Positions 23,201 to 35,480 are shown, numbered from the stretch's first letter. The stretch: DNA of 64,000 nt from Ailanthus altissimus (GCA_946807835.1 OX327684.1:12734501-12798500); one strand, 5' to 3'. Made by a program: numbers and translations. The notes: generated by a model from the letters alone, not told the origin.

Positions 23201-23785
23201 ATAAATAAATAAAATTAAATCAATACCTTGCGGGGAAAAGGTTGTTGAGAAATAAGATAACGCATGACCTAGGGCACAATAAAGAAACCCCATTGAAAAA
23301 TGAAACAAACCTTGAGTAAAAGAAAACAAAGGAATATGGAACATTTAGTTTTCAAATTCATATATACACTAGCTTAGCTAGCTAAACTAGCCAGAGAACT
23401 CACATGCGCCTATTTGCCCCCTTGAAATGCAACAACAATGACAATGTAGCAAGAGAGAGAAGAGAATGTGGGAGATGAAGTAGCTAGTAATTAAATAAAT
23501 AAAATTAAATCAATATCTTGTGGAGAAAAGGTTGTTGAGAATAAGATAGCGCATGACCTAAGGCACAATAAAGAAACTCATTGAGAAATGAAACAAACCT
23601 CGAGTAAAAGAAAGCAAAGGAATGTGAAACAATTAGTATTCAAATTCATATACACACTAGCTTAGCAAGCTAAGCTAGCTAAAGAAGACACATGCGCCTA
23701 TTTGCCCCCCTTGAAATGCAACAACAATGACAATGTAGCAAGAAAGAGAATGAGAATGTGAGAGATGAAGTAGTTAGCAATTAAA
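23201..23785. repeat. two tandem copies of a 290-bp host repeat
   Basis: Copy 2 spans about 23201-23490 and copy 3 about 23491-23785, head to tail with few differences. Shared blocks include AAAATTAAATCAATA, AAAGGTTGTTGAGA, CATGCGCCTATTTGCCCCC and CAACAACAATGACAATGTAG. The 5' part of copy 1, split by an insertion, lies at 15230-17400. The unit contains CTAGCTTAGC/GCTAAGCTAG palindromes. Function unknown. Confidence 0.85.
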
Positions 23786-24059
23786 AAGTAAACAATTAAA
23801 TAATTTATAAAAGAAAAAGGGGAGAGAGAGTGATCGATCTTTCATGTTTAGAAAAAGCTGCAAAGAGGAAAATTCCCACTTTCCTTGTATGTAAAAAATG
23901 GCAAACGACCACAAGATCAAAGAGGGAGGGAAAAAAAAAAGATGAACAAGCACCTTATTAAAAATGGAAAAATAGGGTTTCAAATTTGAATGATCGACAT
24001 TTATCGTGTAGAGTGCTAACAAGGAACAAGTGTGAGAATCACGTTGTCAGAGCAACATC

Positions 24060-24700
24060 GTGGGGTCTCTTTTTCTTTTTTCTTTTTTCTTTTTTCTTTT
24101 TTTCCCTTCTCTTTCTATTTGGGTTTTTAGTGTTTGTTTCGAAGTGATTGTCTCACGGTTAGATTCTTCTCCAACAATATCTGTTACTATATTTATTTTT
24201 TCTCAAACACCATTTCTTCTTATATCATATTATTTCATTTTTATGCGAGTATGTATTAAATTTATAATAACTCAGTCGGTGCTTGCTTACTCAATCGGCC
24301 TGACCCGGGCTTCTCTTAACTTCTTCTATACAAGTGCCTCGAATTTCACAAAAACACGTTGACGCACGCATCTATTAAAATTACGATGATAAAAACTACT
24401 GTAAACAGTCATGTGCTCTGCAGCTTACTTTCTTTCTCTTCCTTTTGTCGTCGTCTCTCTTTATATGATTTAAAAAAAATACTATATAAAAGATAATAGT
24501 TACAAGGAGGGCTTCCAGTCCAGCCGTCCAGCTGATTGTGCCATACAATTAGTTATTTTAATTATGGAATTAATTCAGTAACTGAGATTTGATGATATTT
24601 ACTTATAGAATAAATAAATTAAAAAATATTAAAAACTATTAAATATAAACACACCTCTTAAAATTAAATAATTAACAAAATGTTTCTTTATAATATTAAT
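24060..24700. other. polypyrimidine tract and spacer
   Basis: 24068-24118 is a TTTTTTC-type microsatellite. The rest shows no recognised feature; the 100-codon plus frame through the tract is low complexity. Confidence 0.5.
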
Positions 24701-24739
24701 AAATTAAAGATAATATATTAAATTATATGTTATAATTCT

Positions 24740-25840
24740 GATTTACATTTTAATTTTAATAATATTAAATATTATAATTCTATTTTTATTTTTATTTTTA
24801 ATTACATTAAATCTTATAATTCTGATTTTAATTTTAATTTCAATTATATTAAATATTATAATTTCAATTCTAATTTTATTTTAATTAGGTTAAATAATTT
24901 TAATTTTAAATTTAAATTTAATTTTAAATTTAAATTTAATTTCAAATTTAATTACGTTAAATGTTATAATTTCAATTCTATATTTGATTTCAATTACGAT
25001 AAATGATACAATTCTAATTTCAATTATGTTAAATGTTACAATTCCAATTCTAATTTTAATTATGTTAAAATGTTATAATTTCAAATCCAATTTCGATTTC
25101 AATTACGTTAAATGTTATAATACAAATTTTAACTTCGATTTCAATTACATTAAGAGTTATAATTGCAATTCCAATGTCAATTTTAATTACATTAAATGTT
25201 ATAATTTTAAATTCGATTTTAATTTTATTTACGTTAAAAGTTACAATTCTAATTTCAATTATGTTAAATGTTATAATTCTAATTTCAATTCTAATTCTAA
25301 TTTTAATTACATAAAATATTATAATTCCAATTTCAATTTTATTTACTTTAAAAGTTATAATTCAAATTATAATTTCAATTACGTTAAAGTTATAATTCCA
25401 ATTCCAAATCCAATTTAAATTTTAATTAAATGTTTAATGTTATAATTCTAATTCCAATTCTAATTTTAATTACATAAAATAATATAATTTCAAATTCAGT
25501 TTTAAATATGTTAAATGTTATAATTCTAATTCTAATTTTAATTTTGATTACCTTAAACATTATAATTTCAATTTCAATTTCAACTTGAATTACGTTAAAC
25601 GTTATAATTTCAATTCTAATTTTAAACTCAATTTCAATTACCTTAAATTTTATAATTAATAATTTTAATTTTAATTTCAATAAAGTTAAATATTATAATT
25701 ATAGTTCTAATTTCAATTTTAATTTTAATAACGTTAAATATTATAATTTTAATTCTAATTTAAATTTTAATTACGTCAAATCTTATAATTTTCAGTTCAA
25801 TTCTGTTAAATATTATAATTTCAAATCCGATTTTAATTTG
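24740..25840 (+). repeat. modular AT minisatellite, block 1
   Basis: Degenerate tandem array. The repeating core is ACGTTAAATGTTATAATT (18 bp), followed by a variable number of hexamers of the form TNNAATT-like (AATTCT, AATTTC, AATTTT). Because core plus hexamers is a multiple of six, long open frames run through it. The 144-codon frame at 24984-25418 is simply YVKCYN followed by xN dipeptides. That frame is not a gene. Confidence 0.9.
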
Positions 25841-25844
25841 ATAT

Positions 25845-26466
25845 TGTATAATTGATTTATATTTTTAAAATTAAATTAAATTAAATGATGAAAAAATAAT
25901 CTGTTACTGTTGCCGGAAACAGCGGCCGACCGATAGCCAGACGCCATTTTTCAGTGATATTTTGACAACAACAACAATCAAATTTTACATTATTGAACAC
26001 CATTTTTCTTGATCTATATAATGGTGGGGTTATTTTTAACCAAAAAAATATCATAAGGGGCTAAATGTGGTATGAGGGGCAACTACAACCGCCGCCTGTC
26101 ATCAAAAGATGGAGGCAGTGACTTGCACCACCCTCACCTATGGACAGAACGATCGCCGATCTATCCATAAGTGGAAGCGGTGCAAGTCACCACCCCACCG
26201 TTTAACAGCAAGTGACGAAGGACGCCTCCCCTTACCACCACATTTGGGCGTCTTGTGGTCTTTTTCTATTAAAAATGACTTTACTATTGTGTAGATTAAA
26301 AAAAATAGTCTAATAACGTAAAATATGATCTTTTTGACTCCAGAGACTCATCGAAAAACAGCAGCCAGCCACCGTCTCCTGTAACAGTTACATATTCTTT
26401 TTTTTAATGATTTATCATTTAATTTAATTTTTTGTAAAAATATTTTTAAAAAACTTACCAATTATA
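25845..26466. mobile_element. long foldback (MITE-like) element
   Basis: A near-complete palindrome centred on about 26154. Left arm landmarks CTGTTACTGTTGCCGGAA (25901), AAATTTTACATTATTGAA (about 25979), TTATTTTTAACC (about 26030) and AAATGTGGT (about 26063) each find their reverse complement in mirror order on the right, ending CTCCTGTAACAG (26387). Weaker AT-rich matching extends to about 25845 and 26466. Innermost are near-identical 30-bp arms (26118-26147, 26161-26190) around a 13-nt loop. No transposase. It interrupts the minisatellite; I could not fix its target duplication. Confidence 0.85.
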
Positions 26467-26564
26467 TGATGACACGTGTTATTTTATGGCATGTTCCAAA
26501 TTTTAATTTAATTGTGGTTAAATTACTTTTTTATATTTTCACCATTAAAACTAATGGTAAAAGT

Positions 26565-28245
26565 TGATAAGTTAGTTCAATTCTAATTTTAATTTCACTT
26601 AAGTTAAATATTATAATTTCAATTCTAAATTTAAATTTAAATATTTTATATTTAAATATTATAATTTCTAATCAAACTTTGATTTCAATTATGTTAAATT
26701 TTATAATTTTAATTTTAATTACGTTAAATAATTTTATTTTTCAATTTAATTACATTAAATGTTAAAATTCTAATACCAATTTCAATTTTAATTACATTAA
26801 ATAATTCTAATGTCAAATTTAAATTTCAATTACGTCAAATGTTATAATTCTAAGTCTATTTTTAATTTAATTATGTTAAATATTTAATTCTAATTTTAAA
26901 TTCAATTTCAATTACATTAAATATTATAATTTCAATTCTAATTTAATTTTAATTATATTAAATGTGATAATTCTAGTTTCAATTTTAAATTTAATTTTAA
27001 TTAGATTAAATGTTATAATACCAATTTTAATTTTAGTTTCACTTACGTTAAATGTTATAATTTCAATTACAATTTTAAATTCAATTTCAGTCACGTTAAA
27101 TGCTATAATTCCAATTCAAATTTTGATTTCAATTACGTTAAATATTATAATTTCAATTCTAATTTCAAATTTAATTACATTAAATAATTTTAATTTCGAA
27201 TCAAATTTTAATTATGTGAAATATTATAATCCTAAATTAAATTTATATATGAATTACGTTAACTGTTATAATTTTAATTCTATTTTAATTTTAATTTCAA
27301 TTACATTAAATATTATATAATTCTAATTTAAATTATAAGTAAGTTAAATAATTCCAATTCTAATCAATTTTAGTTACGTTAAATGTTATAATTTTAATTT
27401 TAATTTTAAATGTAATTTCAAATACGTTAAATGTTATAATTTCAATTCTAATTTAAAATTCAATTTCAATTACGCTTAATGTTATAATTTTAATTTTAAT
27501 TTTAAATTTAATTTTAATTACGTTAAATTTTATACTTATAATTCCAAATCTAATTTTAATTTTAATTTCAATTGCATTATATATTATAATTTTAATTACG
27601 TTAAATGTTATAATTCTAATTTTAATTTCAATTTCAATTATGTTAAATGTTATAATTCTATTTTCATTTCAATTTTAACTTCAATTACATTAAATGTTAT
27701 AATTTCAATTCCATTTTTAATTACGTTCATTATTGTAATTTTAATTTTGATTTCGTTAAATGTTATAATTCTAAATCTAATTTCAATTCCAGTTACGTTA
27801 ATGTCACAATTTTAATTTCAATTTCAATTACGTTAAATGTTACAATTTCAATTCCAATTTTAATTATGTTAAATGTTATAATTTTAATTTCAATATATTG
27901 AATGTTATAATTCCAATATCAATTTTAATTATGTTAAGTATTACATATCCAAATTCAATTGCAATTTTAATTACGTTAAATATTATATTTAATTATAATG
28001 TCGATTTAAATTACGTTAATGTTATAATTTAAATTCTAATTTTGATTTTAATCACATTAAATGTTATAATTTCTTATCTAATTTTAATTACAATTACGGT
28101 AAATGTTATAATTTCAATTTCATTTTCAATTCAATTTTAATTTTAATTATATTAACTTTTATAATTACAATTTTAATTATATTAAATGTTATAATTCAAT
28201 TTGAATTTTAATTCTAATTTTAATTACATTAAATATTATAATTTT
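26565..28245 (+). repeat. modular AT minisatellite, block 2
   Basis: Same family and orientation as block 1: dozens of copies of GTTAAATGTTATAATT separated by AATTNN hexamers. Frames such as 26964-27320 arise from the repeat. Confidence 0.9.
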
Positions 28246-28599
28246 AAAATAATTTTTTTTATTTGTTATGTATTTTAGAAATTAGAACTTGAAAAATTAA
28301 CATAGTCCAATAAATGTCTTAAAAATTATAAAAATTTCTAAAATATTAAAACACTCAAAAAAAAAAAAGGCTAAAACCAACTAAAAATTCAATTGATCGC
28401 AATACAAAAGATTTTTTTTTAAGTAAAGAAGGCCAAAATATAACAAACATTTATTTATTTTATTTTTTCTATCTCTCTTAAAATGATTATACCAAATATA
28501 ATTTTTTTAAAGGAATAAGATGAAATATATTATTAAAATAGAAAATATGTCAAATACAACCTTGAACATGGGTGGTTACCCTGAAAAGGTAAAACAACA

Positions 28600-28815
28600 T
28601 GTACTTAAATGTAATTAGAATTAGAATTAGATTGGAATTATAAAATTTAATAGAATTGAAATTGAAATGATAATATTTAATCTAACTAAAATTAGAATTA
28701 TAATTGGAATTATAAAATATAATGTAATTGGAATTGTAATTGTAATTATGAAATTTAATGTAATTAAAATTAGAATTAGAATTAGAATTAGATTTAAAAT
28801 TATAATATTTATCTC
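28600..28815 (-). repeat. modular AT minisatellite, inverted block 3
   Basis: The same repeat read from the opposite strand (AATTAGAATTAGAATTAG, then AATTATAAAATTTAA). Short block between non-repeat spacers. Confidence 0.85.
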
Positions 28816-29345
28816 ATCCCTAGATTTCGGGTCAGATCAAACACTAAAAATAGGGTCCCTCATTTTTAGGAAATTTACTTGAAATAGAGAAGTAATGCTA
28901 TCCCCGAAATCAAAGAATTTATTATGGAATAATTGTCCTTTAAATTATGAATTTTTATGATCCTATTTTATGATGGAATTTATGAGAAGATCGAGGACTT
29001 GTCTAAATATAATACATGCCTAAATGGGATTCTCGTACCACATATATATAAAGAAAACCCTTCATGGGAAAAGGGAGAGGCTACGCTCTCTTTTTGGTAG
29101 AGAATTCGACTCTCACAAGCTCTCTCTCAATTATTTTTTCTGTATATTTTATATTTTTGGGTGGACTTAAGCATCAGAGGGTTCTCACTAGCACCAAACT
29201 GGCTAGGCCATCACTGAATTTTCTATTTTACAATATTCGTCATTATGAATCCACGCGAAGAACAGCTATGGCGTGTTTGTTTCCCCAACAAAGATAAATT
29301 CAACTCATTGACGTGGAAGTCGTCCAGATTTTCAGGTCAACAAAC
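28816..29345 (+). mobile_element. Ty3/Gypsy-type LTR fragment
   Basis: GC-richer than its surroundings. TATATATAAAG at about 29043-29053 would be the LTR TATA box. It is followed by an AG/CT-rich leader and GACTTAAGCATCAGAGGGTTC (given in part: AGCATCAGAGGGTTC, about 29169), a phrase typical of the R/U5 part of plant Tat-type Gypsy LTRs. No primer site or gag follows, so it is a fragment or solo piece lodged between minisatellite blocks. Confidence 0.45.
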
Positions 29346-29755
29346 GTAAATGAAATTGAATTTAAAAATAGAATTGGAATTATAACATTTAATGTAAGTG
29401 AAATTGAATTTAAAATTGGAAAGAAAATTATCACATTTATTGCAATTGAAATTGGAATTGAAATTATAACATTTAACATAACTAAAATTAAAATTAGATT
29501 TGAAATTATAAAACTTAACATAATTAAAATTGAATTTGAAATTAAAATTAGAATTATACGATTTAACCTAATTGAAATTAAATTTAAAAATTAGAATTTA
29601 AATTATAATATTTAGCGTAATTGAAACTGAATTTAAAATTAGAATTAGAATTAGAATTATAACATTTAACGAAATTAAAATTAAAATTAGAAATAAAATT
29701 ATAACATTTAACGTAATTAAAATTGAAATTAGATGTAAAATTATAATATTTAACT
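29345..29755 (-). repeat. modular AT minisatellite, inverted block 4
   Basis: Inverted copies (AATTATAACATTTAACGTAATT pattern). Frames 29313-29594 (plus) and 29300-29521 (minus) are by-products. Confidence 0.88.
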
Positions 29756-29759
29756 TATA

Positions 29760-30560
29760 TTCCCACTAACTGTTGTATGTTGCCTCCACTTAATATACAA
29801 TAGGGCAAATAGTGGAAACATTTAGTATATTAAGTGGGAACATACAGTATATTAAATGAGAATATTTAGTATGTTAAGTGCGAAGATGTAGTATATTAAG
29901 TGAGAACATGTATTATATTAAATAGGAACATTTAGTATATTAAGTGCGAACATGTAGTATATTAAGTGAGAATATTAAGCATGTTAAGTGGAAACATGTA
30001 ATATATTAAATTAAAACATGTAGTATTAAGTGGAAACATAAATAATGTTGTTTATGATTAATTTATTTTTATTTTTTGTAGCATATATGAAAATCATACG
30101 TATGTAGAACACTCATAAATTTGGAACCCCTTATATTAAATCACATATTTTAAGTGGTAATCGACAACACGCTAAAAATATAAAAGTGGAGATATGGGCC
30201 ATTTTTTAGGCGAAAATAGCAAATAATGAGAACATATAGTATATTGGGTGTGAACATTATGTAGTATATTTAGTGGGAACATGTTGTTTATTAAATGGAA
30301 ACATATAATATACTAAGTGGAAATATATAGCATATTAAGTGGGAATATTTATTGTATTAAGTGATAACACGTTGTATATTAAGTTGGAATATGTGATAAC
30401 ACGTTGAGTAGGAACATATAATATATTAAGTGAAAATATTTAGTATATTAAGTGAAAATACGTAGTTTATTAAGTATGAATATTTAATATGTTAAGTGAG
30501 GACATATAGTATATTAAGTGGGAATATGTAGTATATTAAGTGGGATTATTTAATATATTA
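29760..30560 (+). repeat. 22-bp minisatellite
   Basis: Tandem copies of about 22 bp, consensus GAACATGTAGTATATTAAGTGG. They occupy about 29805-30040 and 30225-30560, with an unrelated spacer (30045-30225) between. At the left edge a short inverted copy forms a head-to-head palindrome: CCACTTAATATAC at 29786-29798 against GTATATTAAGTGG at 29825-29837. Confidence 0.9.
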
Positions 30561-30564
30561 AATG

Positions 30565-30905
30565 AGAATTCCAGTTTCAGTTTTAATTTTAATTACGTTA
30601 AATATTATAATTTCAATTCTCATTCCAATTTCAATTACAATTACATTAAGTGTTATAATTTTAATTTCAATTTCGATTTTAATTACGTTAAATATTATAA
30701 TCTCAATTCTAATTTCAATTTTAATTACATTAAATTTTATAATTGTGTATCCAGTTTCAATTACAATTACCTTAAATGTTATAATTTCAATTCTAATTTC
30801 AATTTTAATTATATTAAAATTTATAATTGTAATTCCAATTACATTAAATGTTATAATTCAATTTGAATTCCAATTCTAATTTTAATTACATTAAATATTA
30901 TAATC
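30565..30905 (+). repeat. modular AT minisatellite, block 5
   Basis: Plus-oriented copies of the 18-bp core with hexamers. Two overlapping frames of 105-108 codons here (30540-30866, 30562-30879) come from the repeat having a length divisible by three. Confidence 0.88.
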
Positions 30906-31110
30906 TAAACTTAAAATATTTTTATTTGTTATATATTTTAGAAATTAGAACTTGAAAAGTTAAGATGGTTCAATAAATGCCTTAAAATTTTTAAAATATC
31001 TAAAATATAAATACACTCTTAAAAATATGCTAAAACCAATCAAAATCCTCAATATTATCCAATACAAAAATATTTTTTTTAAAAAAAATAAAGAATGCCA
31101 AAATATAAAA
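30840..31110. repeat. segment duplicated from about 28190-28450
   Basis: The end of the minisatellite and the adjoining unique-looking DNA recur. The blocks TTTATTTGTTAT, TTTAGAAATTAGAACTTGAAAA, CAATAAATG and GCTAAAACCAA occur in the same order near 28255-28380 and 30922-31040. This shows that array plus flank was copied as a unit. Confidence 0.8.
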
Positions 31111-31299
31111 AGACATTGTGCCAATTCAGGACATGGGTCAATATAAGAATTAATTAAGTATAATCTTTCCATCTTCTAAACTTAATATTTTTTTATTTGG
31201 TGCACATTCGGTACATCTGACTGTTCCAAACAATCGGATGATGTTAGCTCACCTCCCTATTAGTTGACAAATGCAGCTGATGGAGGGGGTTAACCCATT

Positions 31300-31580
31300 A
31301 TATTAATCATGATTATTTAGAATACCTATATAATATCATCATTTTATAATATGTAGCATTATTTTTAATGATAATTGTTAACTTACAAATTATGTATGAG
31401 TGGGGATATCTTAGATCTTTTGTTGGTGAAATGGGTAAAAAAAAAAAATGGAACACATGCTACGTTAAGTAGGATAAAACATACAACAAGTGTTTGATGT
31501 ATTTTTGTTTCTATAATATAATATTAACCATGGTCATTTAGAACACCAATAAAATATCATCCCCTTATATTAATGTAACT
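31300..31580. repeat. short direct repeat, about 220-bp period
   Basis: About 31302-31350 and 31524-31575 share ATTAA-CATG-T-ATTTAGAA-ACC and ATATCATC-TTAT. A third related piece (GTAGAACACTCATAA, CCCCTTATATTA) occurs at about 30096-30130 inside the 22-bp minisatellite spacer. Confidence 0.5.
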
Positions 31581-32695
31581 GAAATTGGAATTGATTTTGA
31601 AAATATAATATTTAACATAATTGACAATGAAATTGAAATTGAAATTATAACATTTAACATAACTGAAACTGAATTTGGAGTTTAATGTAATTGAAATTGA
31701 AATTAACATAATTGAAATTGAAACTAGATTTAGAGTTTAGCAGAATTGAAATTGAAATTATAACATTTAATGTAACTGAAATTGAAATTGAAATTATATC
31801 ATTTAATGTAATTATAATTGAAATTGGAATTAGAATTATAATATTTAATGTAATTAAAATTAAAATTATAATATTTAATGTAATTGAAATTGAATTTAAA
31901 ATAAGAATTTGAATTATAATAATTCAACTCATTGAACTTTAATTTAAAATTAGACTTATAACATTTAACGGAATTGAAATTATAAAATATCCAAAATTGT
32001 AGGTGGGAACATTTAGTATAACATTTATAATTTCAAATCTAATTTAACATAAATTTTAATATTTATTTTATAATAGTTGTTATAATTTACGTTAAAAGTT
32101 ACAATTTAAATGTTATACTAAACGTTCCCGTTTAATATTATATTTAGGTGGAAATTAAGTTCTAATTAATTATAATTTTAATTTTAAATTTAATTTTAAT
32201 TTTAATTATGTTAAATGTTATACTAAATGTTTCCACTTAAATTATTTTTAAATTATGATATATATAATTAAAATTAATGTATATTAAGTAGGAACATGCA
32301 ATTTTAATTATAATTAAAATTATAACATTTAACGTAATTGAAATTGACATTGGATTTAGAATTATTAATATTTAACGTAATTAAATTTGAAATTAAAATT
32401 AGTTTTAGAATTTTAAAATTTAACATAACTGAAATTGAATTTAAATTAGAATTGGAATTATAATATTTAACACAATTAAAATCGAAATTGGTTTTAGAAT
32501 TATAATATTTGAGCTAATTGAAATTGAAATTAAAGTTTAAATTATAGCATTTAACGAAATTAAAATTGGATTTGAAATTATAATATTTTACGTAATTAAA
32601 ATTAAAATTGGTATTGAAATTATAACATTTAACATAATTGAATATAAATTAAATTTAAAATTATAAAATTTAGTGCAATTGAAAGTAAAAAAATT
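31575..32695 (-). repeat. modular AT minisatellite, mixed block 6
   Basis: Mostly inverted copies (31575-31985 and 32300-32690), with a short plus-oriented stretch near 32030-32220. Single units of the 22-bp family (GTGGGAACATTTAGTATA at about 32001) are mixed in, so the two repeat families have been shuffled together. Confidence 0.8.
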
Positions 32696-32699
32696 TTGT

Positions 32700-33560
32700 A
32701 TGTATTTTTTCTTTATTTTTTTATCAATTGTTATTATTAGAATAATATTTAATTTATGTTTCTAAACTTTTATATAAAATATGTTTTATTTATCAAAATA
32801 AATATTATAATAAGATTATTTTCTTTATTTTAATTTTATTTTTTGGACTTAATTGATTTTAAATTTATAATTATAATTTTATATATTAATTATATTAATA
32901 TGGGAACCATTATGATAAAAATAAAATATGACCAGCAATACTTTATATTGCCGGTCATTTTTATTACGTTAGTTAGCTGGACTGTTGTCTATCCCTAGTT
33001 ACTATCCTATTAAAATGTTTGCATGCAAATTTGTATACATGAATCTAGCAAATATTGTATCGCTTTAAAATTAATATAAATTTTTTTATTATTAAAGCAT
33101 GTACAATTTGGCATTTTGTAAAATAAGAATGCATCTTAAAAATCTTCATTTAAGAGAGTTATATATTCTTAATTACAAGTAAACAGTTGAAAGAGAAAAT
33201 TTTGCATGTTAAAAATACAAATACTGCATAATTTTAAAATAACGATGTGTTTTTTTTTTCTAAAGAAAATGTTATAATAGTAGACTTTTAAAGGATGCAA
33301 GCTCAAGTTACAGTGAAAATTAGATCTGACACATCCTTACATGTGGGCTAATAGCATCTAAAGGCTTCAAATTTATGTTTCATCACCAAAAACAAGTAAA
33401 ACTCGACTCGATAATCTGGAGGTATTTACTAAATAGATTACAAAATATGTAAGTGCAAGGAGGTAGGTTTGAATTATGATTTTACTCTTTTCTAAATTAT
33501 TATTGTAGAGTTTAAGCATGAATGTGAATCCTAATTCATCTTAACTTTCTCTAGATTCAA
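32700..33560. other. AT-rich spacer, nothing recognised
   Basis: No coding domain or repeat partner was seen between the minisatellite domain and the Gypsy LTR remnant. Confidence 0.4.
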
Positions 33561-33989
33561 TGCACCATGCATAGTTTCACGTACACATAAATTCTATTAC
33601 GGATTTATTTCCATCACTTTATAAGTAAACTATTTTTAATCCATTATTCATTCAAATCACGTTCAACTCTAACTAATATAATTTGAGTGCATCCAAAAAG
33701 TATCCAATTACTCTTTTATTCATCTCAGAAACACTTTTTATACACTAATACCCCATTTTTTTCAATTAAACTTTGAGGATAGTTTTAGGGTAAGAAAGAA
33801 GACGAAGGTGTTACCATAGATTCTAAGAAAGTTTAGAGATTAAAGGATAATTTCCTAAGGTTCCCAAACCCAAGAATTTTTATAGTGTTGTTTGTAAAAA
33901 GTTCTTAAAACAACAAAACAAACATTTCCAGACAAAATTCCATAAAAAAATGACTAATTACGTTAATGACCATTCTTCTAACCCAGGAA

Positions 33990-35000
33990 CACTGAGAATG
34001 GAGGCTCCAATGCTTTTGAATTAGCTAACCTAAGAAATGACATTTCCGCTAGCATAATGAACCTATTTTCAAAATTGATCAACCAAATAGAAGATTATCA
34101 AAAGAAAATTTTAGAATTTCAAGACAAAGTTATGATTCTGGAAGGAGGTGTAGAACCTAAAAGTTATATACCTGTTTTCAAAATTGATCAACCAAATAGA
34201 AGATTATCGAAAGATAATTTTAGAATTGCAAGACAAAGTTATGATTCTAAAAAGAGAACTGGATCAAGGCTACGATCTCTAAGATGAGCCCTCTCAGGAT
34301 AATGGACACAAGCAAATTTCAAAAGTAAGGGTTCCTGACAAAACTCCTAAAAAAGGATGCATTTAAAACACAATCAGGGACCCTACCTTGAAACTTCCTA
34401 GAAATTGAGTGGTGAACATATAAAAGCCTAATCCTCAAGGAAGTAAGTGAAATATAAAAAAAGATGCACAAATTAGGATCATCTGAGGATAAAATGGCAT
34501 TGGCAAGAAAAGTTAATCAAGATCCCTTCACTAAGGCAATCAAAATAGTAAAAGGACCACAAGTTCAACATGCCCAACTTTGAACAGGACCAAAGATCCT
34601 AAAGAAAATATATTTCACTTCAATTCAAGAATGATAATGCATGTATACAAAGACCCTTAAAGTGCATAACATTTTCCTCTAGCCTAAAGTTTCTTGCTAA
34701 AATCAGTTTCAAAAACTTAAGGAGAACTCAACTTTCTCATACTAAGAATTAACCTGATAATTCATTGCACAATATATTCAAAATAGAAAGAAGAAAAAGA
34801 CAACTTCAGATTTTTTTCTCCATGAAACAGGCAGACAACAAATTAATTTGAAACTTTCTCAATAGGTTCAACAGAGAACTTATAGAGGTTGGAAGCTATA
34901 ACTCTAAGATAGTAGCCCAAGTTTACAAGAAAGTAGTTAGACCATTCACTTTATACTATAAGTATTTGGTCTGAAAGAATTTTACTTTTTTTTAACTAAT
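33990..35000 (+). pseudogene. Gypsy gag remnant (copy A)
   Basis: The leader reads NDISASIMNLFSKLINQIED at about 34038-34097, a likely coiled-coil start that pairs with copy B. A 109-bp internal tandem duplication follows (34064-34140 and 34173-34249 match, TTTTCAAAATTGATCAACC). Because 109 is not a multiple of three, the second copy is read in another frame. The capsid core is seen as FLNRFNRELIEVGSYNSKIV at about 34857-34916, typical of plant Gypsy gag. Not translatable as one protein. Confidence 0.7.
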
Positions 35001-35359
35001 CAACCAAAAATTAGAACAACACAAAGAAGAAAAAGCTTTTGCAAAAAAAAAAAAGCTTTTATAATTATAATTGAGAGAGAAAATGGCTCTTCAGAAAAGA
35101 GGAACTACAAAAAGTAACCACAAAATAAAGACAAAGAGATAGTTCATAAGGTTTCTAAACTTAGGAATTTCAGTGATAGGAACAGAAAAATACCTCCCAA
35201 TCAAATGGGAGCCATTAATAAAAAGAGACTAAGGAGACAGTTTAAACCATTAATTCTCATAAATATACTAGCTGAGAAGATACGAAAAAAAAATAAAGAC
35301 TCTAGAATTTCCTATAATCCCTAAGCTATGGATGCATCATTATTGCAAATAGACAACAC

Positions 35360-35480
35360 CAAACACTGTTCATTCCACAATGATTATAGGCACACAAACC
35401 AGGGATATTGGGCCCTGAGGTTCCAAATCCATATTCTAATAAAGGATGGACAATTATCTAAGTACAAACTTAAGGATGTA
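35360..35480 (+). pseudogene. Gypsy gag C-terminal His/Cys block (copy A)
   Basis: Reads CSFHNDYRHTNQGYWALRF then ILIKDGQLSKY. This matches the plant Tat-clade block in which Cys-His-His-Cys residues precede a hydrophobic helix. The last Cys has become Tyr. Confidence 0.65.

Noticed and set aside
24984..25418. 144-codon open frame rich in Asn, Tyr and Phe
   Set aside because: It is a direct read-through of the minisatellite; the peptide is YVKCYN plus xN dipeptides. Unit length divisible by six keeps any frame open.
30540..30879. Two overlapping frames of 105-108 codons
   Set aside because: Same cause: minisatellite block 5 read in two frames.
24740..32695. CRISPR-like regular repeat array
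   Set aside because: Units are adjoining and degenerate, with no unique spacers, and the genome is a plant.
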